A stretch of DNA of 64,000 nucleotides, from NCBI RefSeq assembly GCF_902635505.1, contig NC_045428.1, positions 66,845,141 to 66,909,140 on the forward strand. The letters are read 5' to 3'. This DNA comes from Sarcophilus harrisii. Lineage: Eukaryota > Chordata > Mammalia > Dasyuromorphia > Dasyuridae. The notes beneath the pieces were generated by a model, which was not told where the DNA came from, searched no databases, and was given only the letters and a program-made list of their open reading frames with translations. Positions 9,813 to 21,098 of this stretch are shown piece by piece (the stretch's first letter is position 1; every line of letters starts with the position of its first letter). Made by a program: the position numbers and the translations under genes.

Positions 9813-11300
9813 ATTAGCATGTTATGATTTACAAAGCTCTTAGATAAGGGGTATAGAATTCACACACATTGCCAGTATTGTTCTTTTTTCCTACTCTGTG
9901 TCCTCCGAATCCAATTGCAGTGAGAAAAAATGCAATGACTAAGAAAAGAGATTGAACTAAAAGTTTAATTTCCAGAGAGGAAGGTTTTTTCTGACTCAAT
10001 TATAGGTCTCCCTTAACATCTCTTTCTCCTCCCTGCCCCTTCCCCAAGCAAATATGTTCCTTTCAAGTGCTTTCTCAAGAGTTTTAATTAAATATCTTCC
10101 TTTGCTGAGATTCTATAAAAATATCTGTTTGAATATTGATTCCCACAGCTGAAAAGTACATAAATTATATTTCCTAACAAACCTCTTATTGCTGTAGCTG
10201 ACTACAAATACATCATAGGATTGTTAAAGCAAGCCCACAGGGGGTTTCCATTTAAAGACTGCAGCCCTGACATCATGCCAATATTGGTTAGATACAGAAA
10301 AGTGGTTGAATTCCCTTTACTAAGTGCTCCCCATATAAAAAAGGGCTTCCATGCAGGAGAAACCTTTCAACTGTTCTTGAATCAGATTTAATCACAAATC
10401 CACATGTTGTTGGCTTAAGTTTCATGGCCTGGCCGCTCCATTTTTTCTCGGAAACCCAGACTGCTTATTCTGCTCTAGTATATGGCTTCTGTACCCACTA
10501 GAGTGGGAAAAAATGGAAGTTTGGTCATAGAAATGATCCAGGACTGGTCTCCAGGGAGTCATCAGGCAGTCTCTTTCTCTCCAGCTCTCCTTTCCCCCTC
10601 TTACTCATGACCTTTGGGTTATGAGTCACCTCCACCCAAACGAAGATGTTGATGGCCATGTTAGGTAGGCAGGATAGGAAGGAATCTGTGGACTCAGTTC
10701 CAGGGCAAAAAGAAGCTGTTATGACTCACTCAAACATGGTATTTGCTGTCCCATGGCTGTGATAAATAAATATCCAGCCGAATACTAACACATACACTTT
10801 CTACTTATCTGAAATTTAGGAGCCAGTGACCCAGAGATTATTAAGTAGCTCCCACTGAACTGTTTCTATTATGCTTTTCTGATTTCCTATTTGCCTTACC
10901 TATCTCTAGTGAAAGATTTTAAAGAGCTACGCAACTGGACCATGATATTCAGGGTCAATCCTTAAGGAGCCAGGAGTATCAGAAGTTTTTCCTTCTCTCT
11001 TAATATTTGAATCAGGTGAAAATGGACATAAAGGAAAAGGGAAAGGAGTGATACAAGGAAAACATGGACAGAGAGGAAGGTGTAGAATAAGGGCCTCCCT
11101 TATGCTTTGTCTTGATTGATAGGTGAGAGTCAGAACAAAGCTTCAAACAAACCTAATTAAATTATAAAACTAAATATTTTTTAAATTGTCAGAAAATGTA
11201 CAATGGATGTGTGAAAAAGCATGTTGAATAAATGAATGATAAAATGTCAACTACTCTCAAATTTCTAAAACATATCATCTATCCATCTTTTAATAAAAGA
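9813..11300. other. Repeat-poor unassigned stretch
   Basis: Apart from a MIR3-like scrap at its left edge, I recognise no repeat in about 1.4 kb. That is unusual in this window. It holds TGAGTCA at about 10623 and an ATGACTCA at about 10720, which resemble AP-1-type sites, but such short matches prove nothing. Confidence 0.4.
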
Positions 11301-11304
11301 TATG

Positions 11305-11475
11305 GAGTGGAATAGTGTTGGACTTAAGAGTCATAAGATATGGATTCAAATTCTCTTTTGGACACTGGCTCTTATATTTTACTCAACTTTTAGGCCTCAG
11401 TCTCTTTGTCTATAAAATGAGGTTGATAATGCTTGTATTTCCTCCTTTACAACGTCATTTTGAGAAGGAAAACTC
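11305..11475 (+). mobile_element. MIR (CORE-SINE)
   Basis: Blocks seen: GAATAGTGTTGGACTTAAGAG, GATTCAAATTCT, GCCTCAGTCTCTTTGTCTA, AAAATGAGGTTGATAATGCT. Confidence 0.75.
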
Positions 11476-11524
11476 TGTTTAAACTCCGACAATACTGAAG
11501 ATATCTGAATGACTGTTATTGTTA

Positions 11525-11960
11525 AGAAAGCCCCATTGGAAATGACACAAAATGAAAACAGCAGAACCAGAAGAACACTGGACATAGTAACAGCAATGTT
11601 ATGTGATGATAAGCTGTGGATGACTTTAGCTTCTCTCAGGATTACAGTAATCCAACACAATTCCAAAAAATTCATGACGAAAACTGCAATATACCTCCAG
11701 ACAAAGAATTGATGTAGTCTGAATGCAGATTAAAACTTTATTTTTTGTAGGATTCTTGTTTTTTTTTTTTGGGGGGGGGGGTGTTATATTTCTTTTCTAT
11801 ATGATTGATTGCAACCTCTATCAAAGTGCTTACTGTCTTAGGGAATCAGAAGGAGAGAAAGGAAGAATTTGGAATTCAAAAAAATTTTAATGAATGTTAA
11901 AAATTGTTTTTACATGCAGGTGAGAAAAAAAATAATAAAATTTTATTCAATAAAAAAAAG
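11525..11960 (+). mobile_element. L1 3' end, 5'-truncated, sense strand
   Basis: It matches remembered marsupial L1 3'-UTR text: AGCAGAACCAGAAGAACA, GTAACAGCAATGTTATGTGATGAT, AATTTGGAATTCAAAA, TGAATGTTAAAAATTG, then an AATAAAA-rich tail. An internal T12-G11 homopolymer junction lies at 11759-11781. No convincing target-site duplication. Confidence 0.82.
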
Positions 11961-12433
11961 AAAGAAAGTGAAGGAACCTCTTGAAAACATTCTAATCTTG
12001 GGGAAAAGTCATAGGGCCTAACTTTGCAAATGTCTCTTTAACGCCAAGAAAAAAAAATCCTAAAGAACTATTCTGGTATTCAAAGGAAAGAGCTGAAAGA
12101 AGACAGAAAAGTGAGAAAGCAAATTTATTTGAGTATTCAAACTGAAGTTGAGATAATGAAAATATAGAGACCAGAAATTACTTAAGGCCAATTTCTGACT
12201 TCCTACACAGTATGGTTTTCCAGGTAAGGCAGCATATAGACAACCTATCTGAATCCATCAAATAGATGAGATTCTATTCCAAATAGTCTTCCATATCTTA
12301 AAGTTTGTGGGATATCATTATACCCCAAACCCAGGCCAAGAAATCCCTTATCAGTAATCTTGGAAGAATTTCTATTTTTGTTTACTCCCAGTCAAAGCTG
12401 TAGGGTTCTAGGGCTAGTTATGATGTTTGCATG
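11961..12433. other. Unassigned non-coding DNA
   Basis: Nothing recognised between the L1 tail and the next SINE. Confidence 0.35.
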
Positions 12434-12663
12434 CAGTTAGAAGGCTTTGTAGATAGAGCAGGAGGCCTGGAATCACAAACACCCAAGTTCAAATCTAGCC
12501 TTGGACACTAGTTGTGTGATCCTGGGCAAGTCACTTAACTTTGCCTCAGTTTCCTTATCTGGAAAAGGAAATGGCAAACTACTCTAGTGTATTTGCCAAG
12601 AAAATATTACCTGGGATCAGGAAGAGTCAGAACATAACTGAAAAGGACTGAACAACAACAAGA
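12434..12663 (+). mobile_element. MAR1-type SINE, near full length
   Basis: Head GCAGTTAGAAGGC diverged. Core AAGTTCAAATCTAGCC, TGTGTGATCCTGGGCAAGTC, CTCAGTTTCCTTATCTGGAAA, ATGGCAAACTACTCTAGT, AAGAGTCAGAACATAACTGAAA and an ACAACAACAA tail are all present and in order. Confidence 0.92.
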
Positions 12664-13683
12664 AGTTAGTAAAAGCTAACAGGTATTTTGTCATTGTTAC
12701 TAAAGAGAAACTAATCCCCTTTAAGCTTTCTTGGATGCACACTTGACAGGAGATTAAATCCTACACATGGCAGCACATTAAATAATGTGAAGAATTTATC
12801 ACAGGTTGATAGTATGTTAAATGCATTTGGGGATTCTTGAAACATTCTCTAATCTCACTTTTAGTCCAGGAGAGAGAATATTCTGCATAGTCAAAAATTA
12901 ACATTTTTGACCAAACCACCAGATTCCGAAAGCCATGTAGCCTTTTTGCCTCAAAAAATTTATACATTTTGCTCTTATAGTTGAAGACCTCCAGGAAAAT
13001 GGCAATGAATAACAGAAACCTGGGGAAAACTATTAGTACTGAGTAAATTTTTTTTTTATTTTTATGAGTATTCCAACTTGTTTTTCTCCTAATAACATAT
13101 AAGTATGGCTGCATTTTAAGCTTCTTAGTTTATGTGCCCGTGAATCTGTGATAAATAGAAGATCTTGCACACTCTGCTTTTGCTACCGTTACCCAAGGGT
13201 AGGGAGATTTCTAAAGATCCCCTTCACTGCTCCCATCCTCTCCCATTTCACTATATTTGGAGATATCTACTAGAATAATGATGAGCTAAATAACATAGAA
13301 ACAAATGCTGCTTTTTTAAAGTGGCAATAGAAACTAGCAACCAAACAGAAAGTAGTATGGTACAGAAGTTATAAGGTAATTTCAGAATGACCCTTAGTGG
13401 AGTGAGTTCATTGATTTATTTGTCATATTTACCTTTGTGTGGGAAGTTTCTTTTTTAAACAATCATTTCCCAATTGGTGTTTGGTGGCATAGAGCCCAGA
13501 AGAGGTAAACTTAGTATGCTGATCTTCTGTTTTCAATTATCCATTCAAATACAGGTTTAGATACCAGAAAAGTAAATTTACATATTTCCTTTTCAAAAAG
13601 AATACATAAAATATAAGCTGCCCTACAGGGCAGAGATCTTTCTAAATGACACTGAGCTCATCTTTTTTTTAGGAATAGAGGCT
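12664..13683. other. Unassigned non-coding DNA
   Basis: No repeat recognised. A 117-codon minus-strand frame (12761-13114) is AT-rich, with no domain, no Kozak-like context and no matching exon signals. Confidence 0.4.
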
Positions 13684-13840
13684 GTAAATAAATAATAATA
13701 ATAATAAATTATAATTTGTTTAAAATATATTTATATAATTTATTAAATAATATAATATAAATTATATTAAATATAATATATAAAATATAAAATACAATTA
13801 TAATTATAATGTAAATCATAATAAATAAAATGTAAATACA
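13684..13840. repeat. AT-rich (AAT/ATAAT)n low-complexity tract
   Basis: AATAATAATAAT followed by ATAATATAAT and TAAAATATAAAA strings, almost no G or C over 150 bp. Confidence 0.92.
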
Positions 13841-14685
13841 TAAATTGGAGAAGTTTTCTTGTCTGTAAAATATTTATTCTTCTTAAAAGATGTGCCAAAT
13901 TACAAGTTATGTTTATTGTCATAAAAATTCTATTTTATATTTCTTGAAGGATTTTCAGGGTTTTCCTAATAGGCTACAATCAAACATGAACTGGATTTTT
14001 CCATTAACTATTGGATCAATCATTGTAGAACTATTTTGAATTTAAATGCCTTCCATCTTGGTTTAAGGACATTATTGCCATCATATGAAACAGAATGATC
14101 CTTTTGATTGACTGAGAGTAATAATAATCAAATGAAGAGGAAACTAGCTGACCTGTAGAATATTTCTTATATTTAAAAAAAAATGTAACAGATTGCTGGC
14201 TATATGGCTAGGTTACTAAAAATTCATTGATGTTTTTCCTAAAGGAGACTCGGGATTCTTCAAATAAGTACAAGTCTGATATGAATCTGCACTTTCTATT
14301 AGCTACTGAATCATATCCTGAAAGAATTGTATTAGATTTAAGTATCTTTGTTTAGTTGAATGATTGAATTTCTTTAGATTTAAATAGAACTATTCTATTG
14401 GTTGAAAGTAGTATAAATCAAATGGGAGCGAACTAGTCGATCTGTTGAACATGCATTATTCCAGAGGAAAATAACATATTTTTAGCTACATAGGTTCTTA
14501 AAAATTCTTTTTTTGTTTGTTTTATACTTTTACAACTCATTCTACACTAACCCAAATTTTTCATGTTTTAAGCATTCAACTTCCTTTGTCCCATGGTTTT
14601 CTATCTTTTAAAAAAATTACAAATGCATACATGTAAGCACCCATAATGTATATAAGCATGCAGAATTTACACTCCTTTTCTTTTT
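13841..14685. other. Unassigned AT-rich DNA
   Basis: Nothing identified. Two similar phrases, AATCAAATGAAGAGGAAACTAGCTGACCTGT-like near 14127 and AATCAAATGGGAGCGAACTAGTCGATCTGT-like near 14416, suggest an old local duplication about 290 bp apart. Confidence 0.45.
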
Positions 14686-14858
14686 TATTGATGTTTGTCA
14701 TTTTTTTTCAAGCATATCTGATTCTTTGTGACCTCATTCAGAGTTTTCTTAGCAAAGATTCTAGAGTGGTTTGTCATTTCTGTCTCCAGCTTGTTTTATA
14801 GATGAAGAAACTGAGGTAAACAGGCTTAAGTGACTTGCTCAGAGTTACACAGCTGCAG
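14686..14858 (-). mobile_element. MAR1-type SINE, 5'-truncated
   Basis: Inverted blocks: GATTCTTTGTGACCTCATTC, TTTTCTTAGCAAAGATTCTAGA, TGGTTTGTCATTTC, GATGAAGAAACTGAGG, GTGACTTGCTCAGAGTTACACAG, stopping at the CORE region. Confidence 0.88.
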
Positions 14859-15164
14859 GAACTTTAACTTTTTAACTGTCTATTATATGTGTGAGAATGT
14901 GAATTAACATGCTATTTTGGAAAGAAAAATAGGAAATTCATAGATACTTCAAACAGAAGGAAATTATTTATAGAGAAAGGATTAGGTATTACTGAGTTAA
15001 GTGGAGAACAAGCATAAGTATCAAATGGAGTTCTTTTTTTAATCCCTAAGCCCTTTCTTCTACCTAACTTCCCATTTTTTTTTTTTTGCAAGTATCACCA
15101 ATAACTCAATCACCTAAATTCTCAGTTTGAGAATCATCTTGATTTGCCACATCTAGTTAACTTC
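14859..15164. other. Unassigned non-coding DNA
   Basis: Nothing recognised; T13 run near 15076-15088. Confidence 0.3.
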
Positions 15165-15375
15165 TTAGTCTAGTTTCCTAGTCCAGGATTCTATTTCCAC
15201 ACAAAATCTCATACATTTTTCTATTTCCCTCAATTCAACACTAACTTAGTTCAGGCCCTTATCATCTCTTACCTGCACCAATTTAACTGTTTCCTAAATA
15301 GATTCTGAGCTGCCAGTCTCCTCTTCCTCCTATATAGCTTCCATTTACACACTACATTTCTTCACCAATACAGAT
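15165..15375 (+). mobile_element. L2 fragment
   Basis: L2 3'-region phrases: AGTTCAGGCCCTTATCATCTC, TTACCTGCACCAATTTAACTG, AGTCTCCTCTTCCTCC. Confidence 0.65.
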
Positions 15376-15479
15376 GATGATATATGGCATTTTATTTCTT
15401 CTATTCATCAGCTAATGTTTTAAACATCTTTCTGGAAAAATATAAGAAGGATTGGACCTATTATTAAATTAATATAATC

Positions 15480-15665
15480 CCCAGATGAGGAAATTCTTTT
15501 CTCCAATGTCAGTTTGCCCCTTCTCTATAACATATAATTTTAGAGAACTAAAAAGAGCATTGAGAAGTTAAGTGATTTACCCAGCGTGACACAATTAATA
15601 TCTCAGAAGTGGGACTTATATGAAGGGTTTTTCTGGGTCCAAGGTCAGGTCTCTTTTCATTCAAC
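15480..15665 (-). mobile_element. MIR (CORE-SINE)
   Basis: Inverted: CCAGATGAGGAAAT, AGAAGTTAAGTGATTTACCCAG, TCAGAAGTGGGACTTATATG. Confidence 0.6.
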
Positions 15666-16335
15666 TTGGATCTTTTCTCCTTTTCAATCAATACAAGGTA
15701 TTTCAGGGAGATCACAGGTCAATATAATTCCTAGTCAAAAAATTTTTAAGGGAATATTTGAGATTGGAATGTTCTTTGCATAATTCAGCTTTTAGTGTAA
15801 AGTTCTCTGGCAGCAATTAAAGAACATTTAGTTTACTTCACTGATACATATATCCTTTAAAGCTGGAACAGCTTTCTCTTGATATTTCTTCTGTGGCTGA
15901 TTTTCGGAGTAGTTATCTGTAACTGTATGAATAAAATCCAGAAGAGAAGTATTCATCAAGTTAATTCCAAATATCACTAGATAAGTAATTCTAGAGTAAT
16001 AAGGAAGTGAATCTGCAAAGCAACTGTCCAGTATTTTTGAGGCTAATATATTAGTGCTCAGTTTAACCATGTGTCAGGAATAAATGTCCATACAAGATAT
16101 AGTATGATACTAAATTGGAAGCTTAAGAAAAGAACAAAACCATGTATTGTTCTTTCTGGAAATGAAATTGAATTTTAACTATAGTCTCTTTTGCTTTAAG
16201 GAAACTAAAACTTTCTGTTTGCTGTGCAGAGACCCTCACTTGGGGCAGATTGCAGGAGAAGAGGAGAAAAGTACAAGTGAATGGGTCTAGGGCAGAGCCA
16301 ATAAAAAATTTTAACCAAGAGAACATAACTCCAAA
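15666..16335. other. Unassigned non-coding DNA
   Basis: Minus-strand frames of 80 and 88 codons near 15828 and 16123 show no family signature. Confidence 0.4.
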
Positions 16336-16450
16336 CATACTCCAGACCGTTAGCATAGATTTAGAGCTGGACAAGATCTTAGAAATCATCCAGCCATCTC
16401 ACTTTACAGTTGAAGAAAATAAGATCCAGAGAGATCAAGTAATTTTTCTC
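16336..16450 (-). mobile_element. MIR (CORE-SINE)
   Basis: TTTAGAGCTGGACAAGATCTTAG, then CACTTTACAGTTGAAGAAAA and AGAGAGATCAAGTAA follow the inverted MIR order. Confidence 0.75.
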
Positions 16451-16461
16451 CTCTTGTTAGT

Positions 16462-16582
16462 TAGACCATGAACTCCTTGAGAATAGGAGATAGATTACCT
16501 TTTGACCATATCTTTTTCACTTAATATGGTATTGGACACATAGTAAGTGATTAATGAATACCTGTTGACTGGTTACTTCATT
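16462..16582 (+). mobile_element. L2 3' end
   Basis: GAACTCCTTGAGAATAGGAG, then TTGGACACATAGTAAGTGATTAATGAATACCTGTTGA, the usual L2 tail. A hAT element with its left duplication abuts the right end. Confidence 0.85.
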
Positions 16583-16590
16583 GTCTAAGG

Positions 16591-16877
16591 CAAGAGTTCT
16601 TAACTTGGGGAACATAAACTGGGGAACTTTAAAATTGTGTATATTTATATTATACATAATATGGCATGATTATATATAGTATAAAAATACATGATATATA
16701 AAAGAAAGGTTATCTTTCATAGAGAGAAAACTTTTCTCTCTTCTTTGTTTTTGATATAATTGATTTCCTTTGTAATCCTATGCATTGTGTTTTATGCCTT
16801 TTGAAACATTATTGTGAGAAGAGCTCCACAGGTACACTGTCAAAGAGTCATGACATTCAAAAGGTTGGGAACTTTTA
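16591..16877. mobile_element. Non-autonomous hAT-type DNA transposon, 287 bp
   Basis: Inverted ends CAAGAGTTCTTAACTTGGGG and (right, reversed) TAAAAGTTCCCAACCT, flanked by an 8-bp target duplication GTCTAAGG (16583-16590) / GCCTAAGG (16878-16885), seven of eight matching. An 8-bp duplication is typical of the hAT superfamily. The interior includes TTTGTAATCCTATGCATTGTG, shared with the copy at 44962. No transposase remnant. Confidence 0.88.
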
Positions 16878-16955
16878 GCCTAAGGTCACATAGATTGAAG
16901 GAGACAAACTTGGGATTGAACCTAAATCTGCCATTCTCTTCACTATCTCAAGCTT
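16878..16955 (-). mobile_element. MIR fragment flanking the hAT insertion
   Basis: CCTAAGGTCACATAGATTGAAGG and GGGATTGAACCTAAATCTGCC are the inverted MIR core. The hAT element interrupts the MIR/L2 boundary. Confidence 0.7.
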
Positions 16956-17075
16956 AGTGGAAGCAAATACCAAACTACTGAATTTTTCCATGCCTCAGTT
17001 TCCTTATCTGTAAAATGAACTAAGAGTTGATGGCCCCTAAAATCCCATCTAGACCTAAATCTATCATTCTTTATC
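16956..17075 (+). mobile_element. MIR fragment
   Basis: CCATGCCTCAGTTTCCTTATCTGTAAAATGAACTAAGAG-type core and 3' region in sense orientation. Confidence 0.8.
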
Positions 17076-17184
17076 CCAGTGTGTTCTTCTCACAGTTATT
17101 AATCATGTAGAAAGTAACTTACTCCACTCTACTAATTATTAAAGTAAAATGACAACACATATACCTTCTCCCCCCCACACCCAC

Positions 17185-17322
17185 CTCCAATCCCAGAGCA
17201 ATCAGGGTTAAGTGACTTGCTCAGGGTCCCATATTAGTAAATATCTGAGACAGGATTTGAATTTGGGTTTTCTTGATTCCAAGGTCAGTGTTCTATGCAC
17301 TATACCACCTAGCTGCCCCATA
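17185..17322 (-). mobile_element. WSINE1/MAR1-type SINE
   Basis: Inverted: AGGGTTAAGTGACTTGCTCAGG, GATTTGAATTTGGGTTTTC, then CTATGCACTATACCACCTAGCTGCCCC, a complete tRNA-like head. Confidence 0.92.
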
Positions 17323-17924
17323 TATTCTTTCTTAACAATCAGTCAGACCCCATTCATATCTATTTCAAACAGCTAGAAAACTTCTTTCTAAATCTCTACC
17401 TGGGCTACTTTTTCTGATACCCTTAGGAAATTGTAGCTTCTAACTATAAGTCACACAGCAGGAAAGAAAGAATTAAGACTGGATAAAACTAGGAACTTGA
17501 GAAAGAGCATGTTCAGTCCCAATCAAAGTTTAGAAACTTATACCAAAAAAAAAAAAAAAAATACCCTGTTGGAAATGAAGATGTGTCTACTGCTGTAATC
17601 AAAATTGGAACTTCAGTGAGGGTTTGGCAAGAATAGCAAATGCTCGTCCAAATCCCCATTTGGCTTTCCAATTTTAGCTAAAGCTGTTTCCAAGGTTGAC
17701 TTTGCAAATGGTTCTCTTGGTAAGGATGTAGATATGTGTGTTATGGAGCTAGATGGGGGCAGATAGGAAGGAAAAGAAGTGGAACTCATCTTCTGAATTT
17801 ACCTGAATTTCATGTAGAATGGTTCACTGGAAGTTTTGTACTTTTTGAATATTTATCTTCAAACTAGTCATTAGAAGCCAATGATTAAAAACTAATTTAG
17901 CCTAAAAAGAAGGTCTAGAAAGGA
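17323..17924. other. Unassigned non-coding DNA
   Basis: No repeat recognised apart from an A17 run at 17545-17561. Confidence 0.35.
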
Positions 17925-18110
17925 AATAGGGTACAAGGGAAAATATTGATTTAGATTCAGACTTGGGTCAAATCCCAGCTCTGTCTCTCACTACTCACTT
18001 CTTAATTGAGATAGGCAAGTTGCTCAAACTCAGTGGGCAACAATTACCTAATTGGAAAAAGGGGCTCTTTGAACCACATGACCTCAGAGAGCTCTTTCAG
18101 TTCTACTTTT
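17925..18110 (+). mobile_element. MIR (CORE-SINE)
   Basis: GGTCAAATCCCAGCTCTGTC, ATAGGCAAGTTGCTCAAACTC, CTAATTGGAAAAAGG in the MIR order. Confidence 0.7.
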
Positions 18111-18174
18111 CAATACCGTGGTCTTATTTAGAGTTTCAAGAGCTGAGTCAGTTTTGGGGAAGAGAATAATTTAG

Positions 18175-18475
18175 ATGTAATATTAATTCAGTACTTACTA
18201 TGTACCAGGACACTGTGCTAAGTGCTGGAAATGAGAATGCAAATATAAGAAATATAAAGTCAGTTCTCAGGTAGCTTATATTCTAATGGGGATGATGACA
18301 ATTAAAAAGAAGCTGAAAGAGGGAAAGAGAGAGAAAATTGAGAAGGGAGGATGGTATAGAGTTAGGAGTTGAACCTGACACTTTTTCAAAATGAAAGCGA
18401 GCCATAGAAGCAGAGGGGTCTTTCAGGGTGAGAAGCTGCTATACAGAGAGTATAGCGTTTGGGGGGAAAGTGAAG
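18175..18475 (+). mobile_element. GTGCCAGGCACTGTGC-family repeat
   Basis: ACTTACTATGTACCAGGACACTGTGCTAAGTGCTGG followed by TCAGGTAGCTTATATTCTAATGG and the purine-rich body. One of the better 5' ends in the window. Confidence 0.75.
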
Positions 18476-18479
18476 AGGA

Positions 18480-18668
18480 GAAAGAGCAACAGATTTGAAA
18501 TTGAATGCTGCCTTCAGTCCTCCTTAGCTATGTGACCATGGGCAAACTATCTCATTTTTCTAGGATTCTGGATTCTCTTCTATAAAATAGAAATTATAAT
18601 ACAATTTACACTACACTATTACACAGGGTTATGATGATAATTAAATGAGATGATGTTGAATAATGCTA
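18480..18668 (+). mobile_element. MIR (CORE-SINE)
   Basis: CTTAGCTATGTGACCATGGGCAAACTATCTC, TTCTATAAAATAGAAATTATAATAC, AATTAAATGAGATGATG. Confidence 0.82.
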
Positions 18669-19555
18669 TCACAAATGGAATGCCTTTCCTTATATTTTCA
18701 TCCCTTGCGCTACTTGCTTTTGTGTCCATTTTGTTGATATTCACATTTTTGTATTGTTTCAAGTATGACAGCAACTCAACTATGAGGAATGTCAGACTTA
18801 AATGATCATGAGAATGTGTGATCATGATGAACATCAGAGAATCAGACCCCGGGGTAAGGGAATCATGAGTATATCATGAACATGATCCTTGAGTTTGATT
18901 CAATAAAAACTCAATGATATCTGATTTATTGTGACTTGGAATTGAAGACTTGAGATGAGATTAATGGGCTGATTTGGATTACATCATCTTTGGGGATTGT
19001 CAAATACAGCTTATTCTGAAGTCACTAAGGACTGTTTAGCTGTATTCCCTTGTTAAAATAATGGGATGATTGCTGTTTCCAGGGAACTCACAGGATAACA
19101 AAGCAGACAGAGTCCATGAAGCATGACTTTGGATTCACTAAACTCTTATGGAGGCCACCTTGCATTTGTACTCCAGCTGAATACTTTACATTGCCCAGAA
19201 TGACTATATGACTCTTTTAGGATAGACATGAATCATGCTCGGGTTGCTTGGGGGACGTGGAGAGACATAAACCATATTGCCCAGTTTGTATATTTTTTTC
19301 AATATTTTCTTATTACCGATTTACAGCACTAGTATTTGAGAAATCAAACTCTGACCTACATATCAAATTCATTTGGCTGGACATGTTCCTGCCTCTACCC
19401 CCTTGTTCTTAAAGAGAAAATAATATATAAATAAGCACTTGCTTGAGGTTTTTGACTTTTGCCTTTTTAATTGTCAAGAAGACAATTCTACCAGAGCGTA
19501 CACGTCAGATGCAATATTGTAATAGTCTTCAGGCTGTTCTATTTGCCCCAAATAT
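18669..19555. other. Unassigned non-coding DNA with a TCATGA-rich patch
   Basis: Four TCATGA palindromes fall between about 18804 and 18880 around a 10-bp palindrome ACCCCGGGGT at 18846-18855. No repeat family recognised. Confidence 0.45.
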
Positions 19556-19805
19556 CTCCTCACTGTAGCCCATCTTCCACTAGGTATCAGATGTGACCAT
19601 AAAGTGCAGATATGACCATATCATCTCATAAACTCTGACTCAATAAACTCCAGTGATTTACTATTACCTAAAGGATCAAATATAACCTATTTTTGTCTTT
19701 TAAGCCCTTCGCAACTTGGCCCTTTCTTATCTTTCCATTCTTGAGTTCATCCCCCTTTTGTATATTCTACAATCCAGAATCACTGGCTGTTTTTGCTATA
19801 ACACA

Positions 19806-19852
<47 letters not shown>

Positions 19853-20215
19853 CAGCATCTCCTAATACTGTGTATTTTCACTGATTCCCTTCTGTGCCTG
19901 GAAATCTAGCCTTTCTCATCTCTACCTTCTGGATTTACTAGCTTCTTCCAGATTCAACTCAAATATCATCTTCTGAAGGCGAACTTTCCAGGTCCCTCCA
20001 TTGCTAGTACCTTCCCTCTAGGACTACGTCCCATTAATGCAGTATATATCTTATGTGTAGTTTTTTGCATGTTGTATCTCCCATGATAATGTGAACTTTT
20101 TAAGAATGGGGCCCTACCATGTTTTTCCCTTTGTATCCTCAGAGCTGAGCTTAGCATAGTACTTGGCACATATTAAGAACTTAATGGATGCTTGTTTACT
20201 TTATTGTTTAGTGAC
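19556..20215 (+). mobile_element. L2 3' region interrupted by a (CA)n
   Basis: L2 text on both sides of the microsatellite: CTCCAGTGATTTACTATTACC, CCTTCGCAACTTGGCCC, then TGAACTTTTTAAGAATGGGG, TTTGTATCCTCAGAGC and TACTTGGCACATATTAAGAACTTAATGGATGCTTG. The longest L2 here. Confidence 0.88.
19801..19850. repeat. (CA)n microsatellite inside L2
   Basis: About 25 CA units with one CATA interruption. Confidence 0.97.
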
Positions 20216-20235
20216 TGAAAATACTACTGTATTGG

Positions 20236-20402
20236 AGCTTCTATAACACACGTACATGTCATACATACATATATGATATATGTATACATCTATGTCTAAT
20301 TATGTGTGTGTGTGCATGTATTTATTTGTGTTTATAAACACATAGTTACATATATGCACACATGAGTGTGTGTGAGTACGTGTGTGCATGTATGTGTATT
20401 TA
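20236..20402. repeat. TATG/TGTG-rich microsatellite
   Basis: Alternating purine-pyrimidine ACATAC, TATGTG and TGTGTG strings over about 165 bp. Confidence 0.85.
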
Positions 20403-20990
20403 AATTTACCAGGGAATCAATCAGGGGATTCCTGAACAATTAATTCCTCACAATCTATTTGATAAAAATACAGTATGTAAGGGGCAGGCAATAAAACCAA
20501 GACAACGAGATACAAAGTTAGACTTCTTTGGGACTTTAAAATAGTTCATTTGTATCTTACAAAGAATGTGTGTTTATCCCTTAGACTCTGGGCAATGTAA
20601 AGGAAGTATAAAAAATGCATTATACATTCTTTCATTGGGGACCAGGTAACAGTTCCTTAACCAACTTGAAAGAATTATAGGAACTTAACCATTGGGTTAA
20701 GGAAAAAAAACAGTGTTCCAAAGCTAGATTACCATGTATTTCTGTTGTGAAATACCTGATTGGGTGTGGGGTGAGAGAATGGAAGAGAAATGCTCCCCTC
20801 CTCTTCTACATTCTATAAGAGTTTTGAGAGGAAAGGTGATGGGCAAAGTTAGGAGCAACAAACTTTTATTATGACATATTTTTATTCACACAAGAAAGGA
20901 CTCAATCCTAGCCTGAGATATTCAAGAATGGGAACATGGAGGGAATGACCACCAAGGAAACTGTATAACCCAACAGTTTCTTAATATCTG
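20403..20990. other. Unassigned non-coding DNA
   Basis: Nothing recognised. Confidence 0.35.
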
Positions 20991-20992
20991 GT

Positions 20993-21098
20993 TTGTCAAA
21001 GTCACACAGCTAGAAAGCAACTGAAGACAGATTTGAAAGTCATATTCCTGATTCCAAGCCTAACACTCTATGCACTGTGCTATCTAGCTGCCCTAACC
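20993..21098 (-). mobile_element. WSINE1/MAR1-type SINE
   Basis: AAAGTCACACAGCTAGAAAGC to CTATGCACTGTGCTATCTAGCTGCCCTA, inverted, with the head intact and the tail missing. Confidence 0.88.

Noticed and set aside
12434-12663. tRNA-like head of SINEs considered as tRNA genes
   Set aside because: The heads have diverged, lack a cloverleaf and anticodon loop I could draw, and are followed by SINE bodies.
12761-13114. 117-codon minus-strand frame
   Set aside because: AT-rich chance frame with no known motif.
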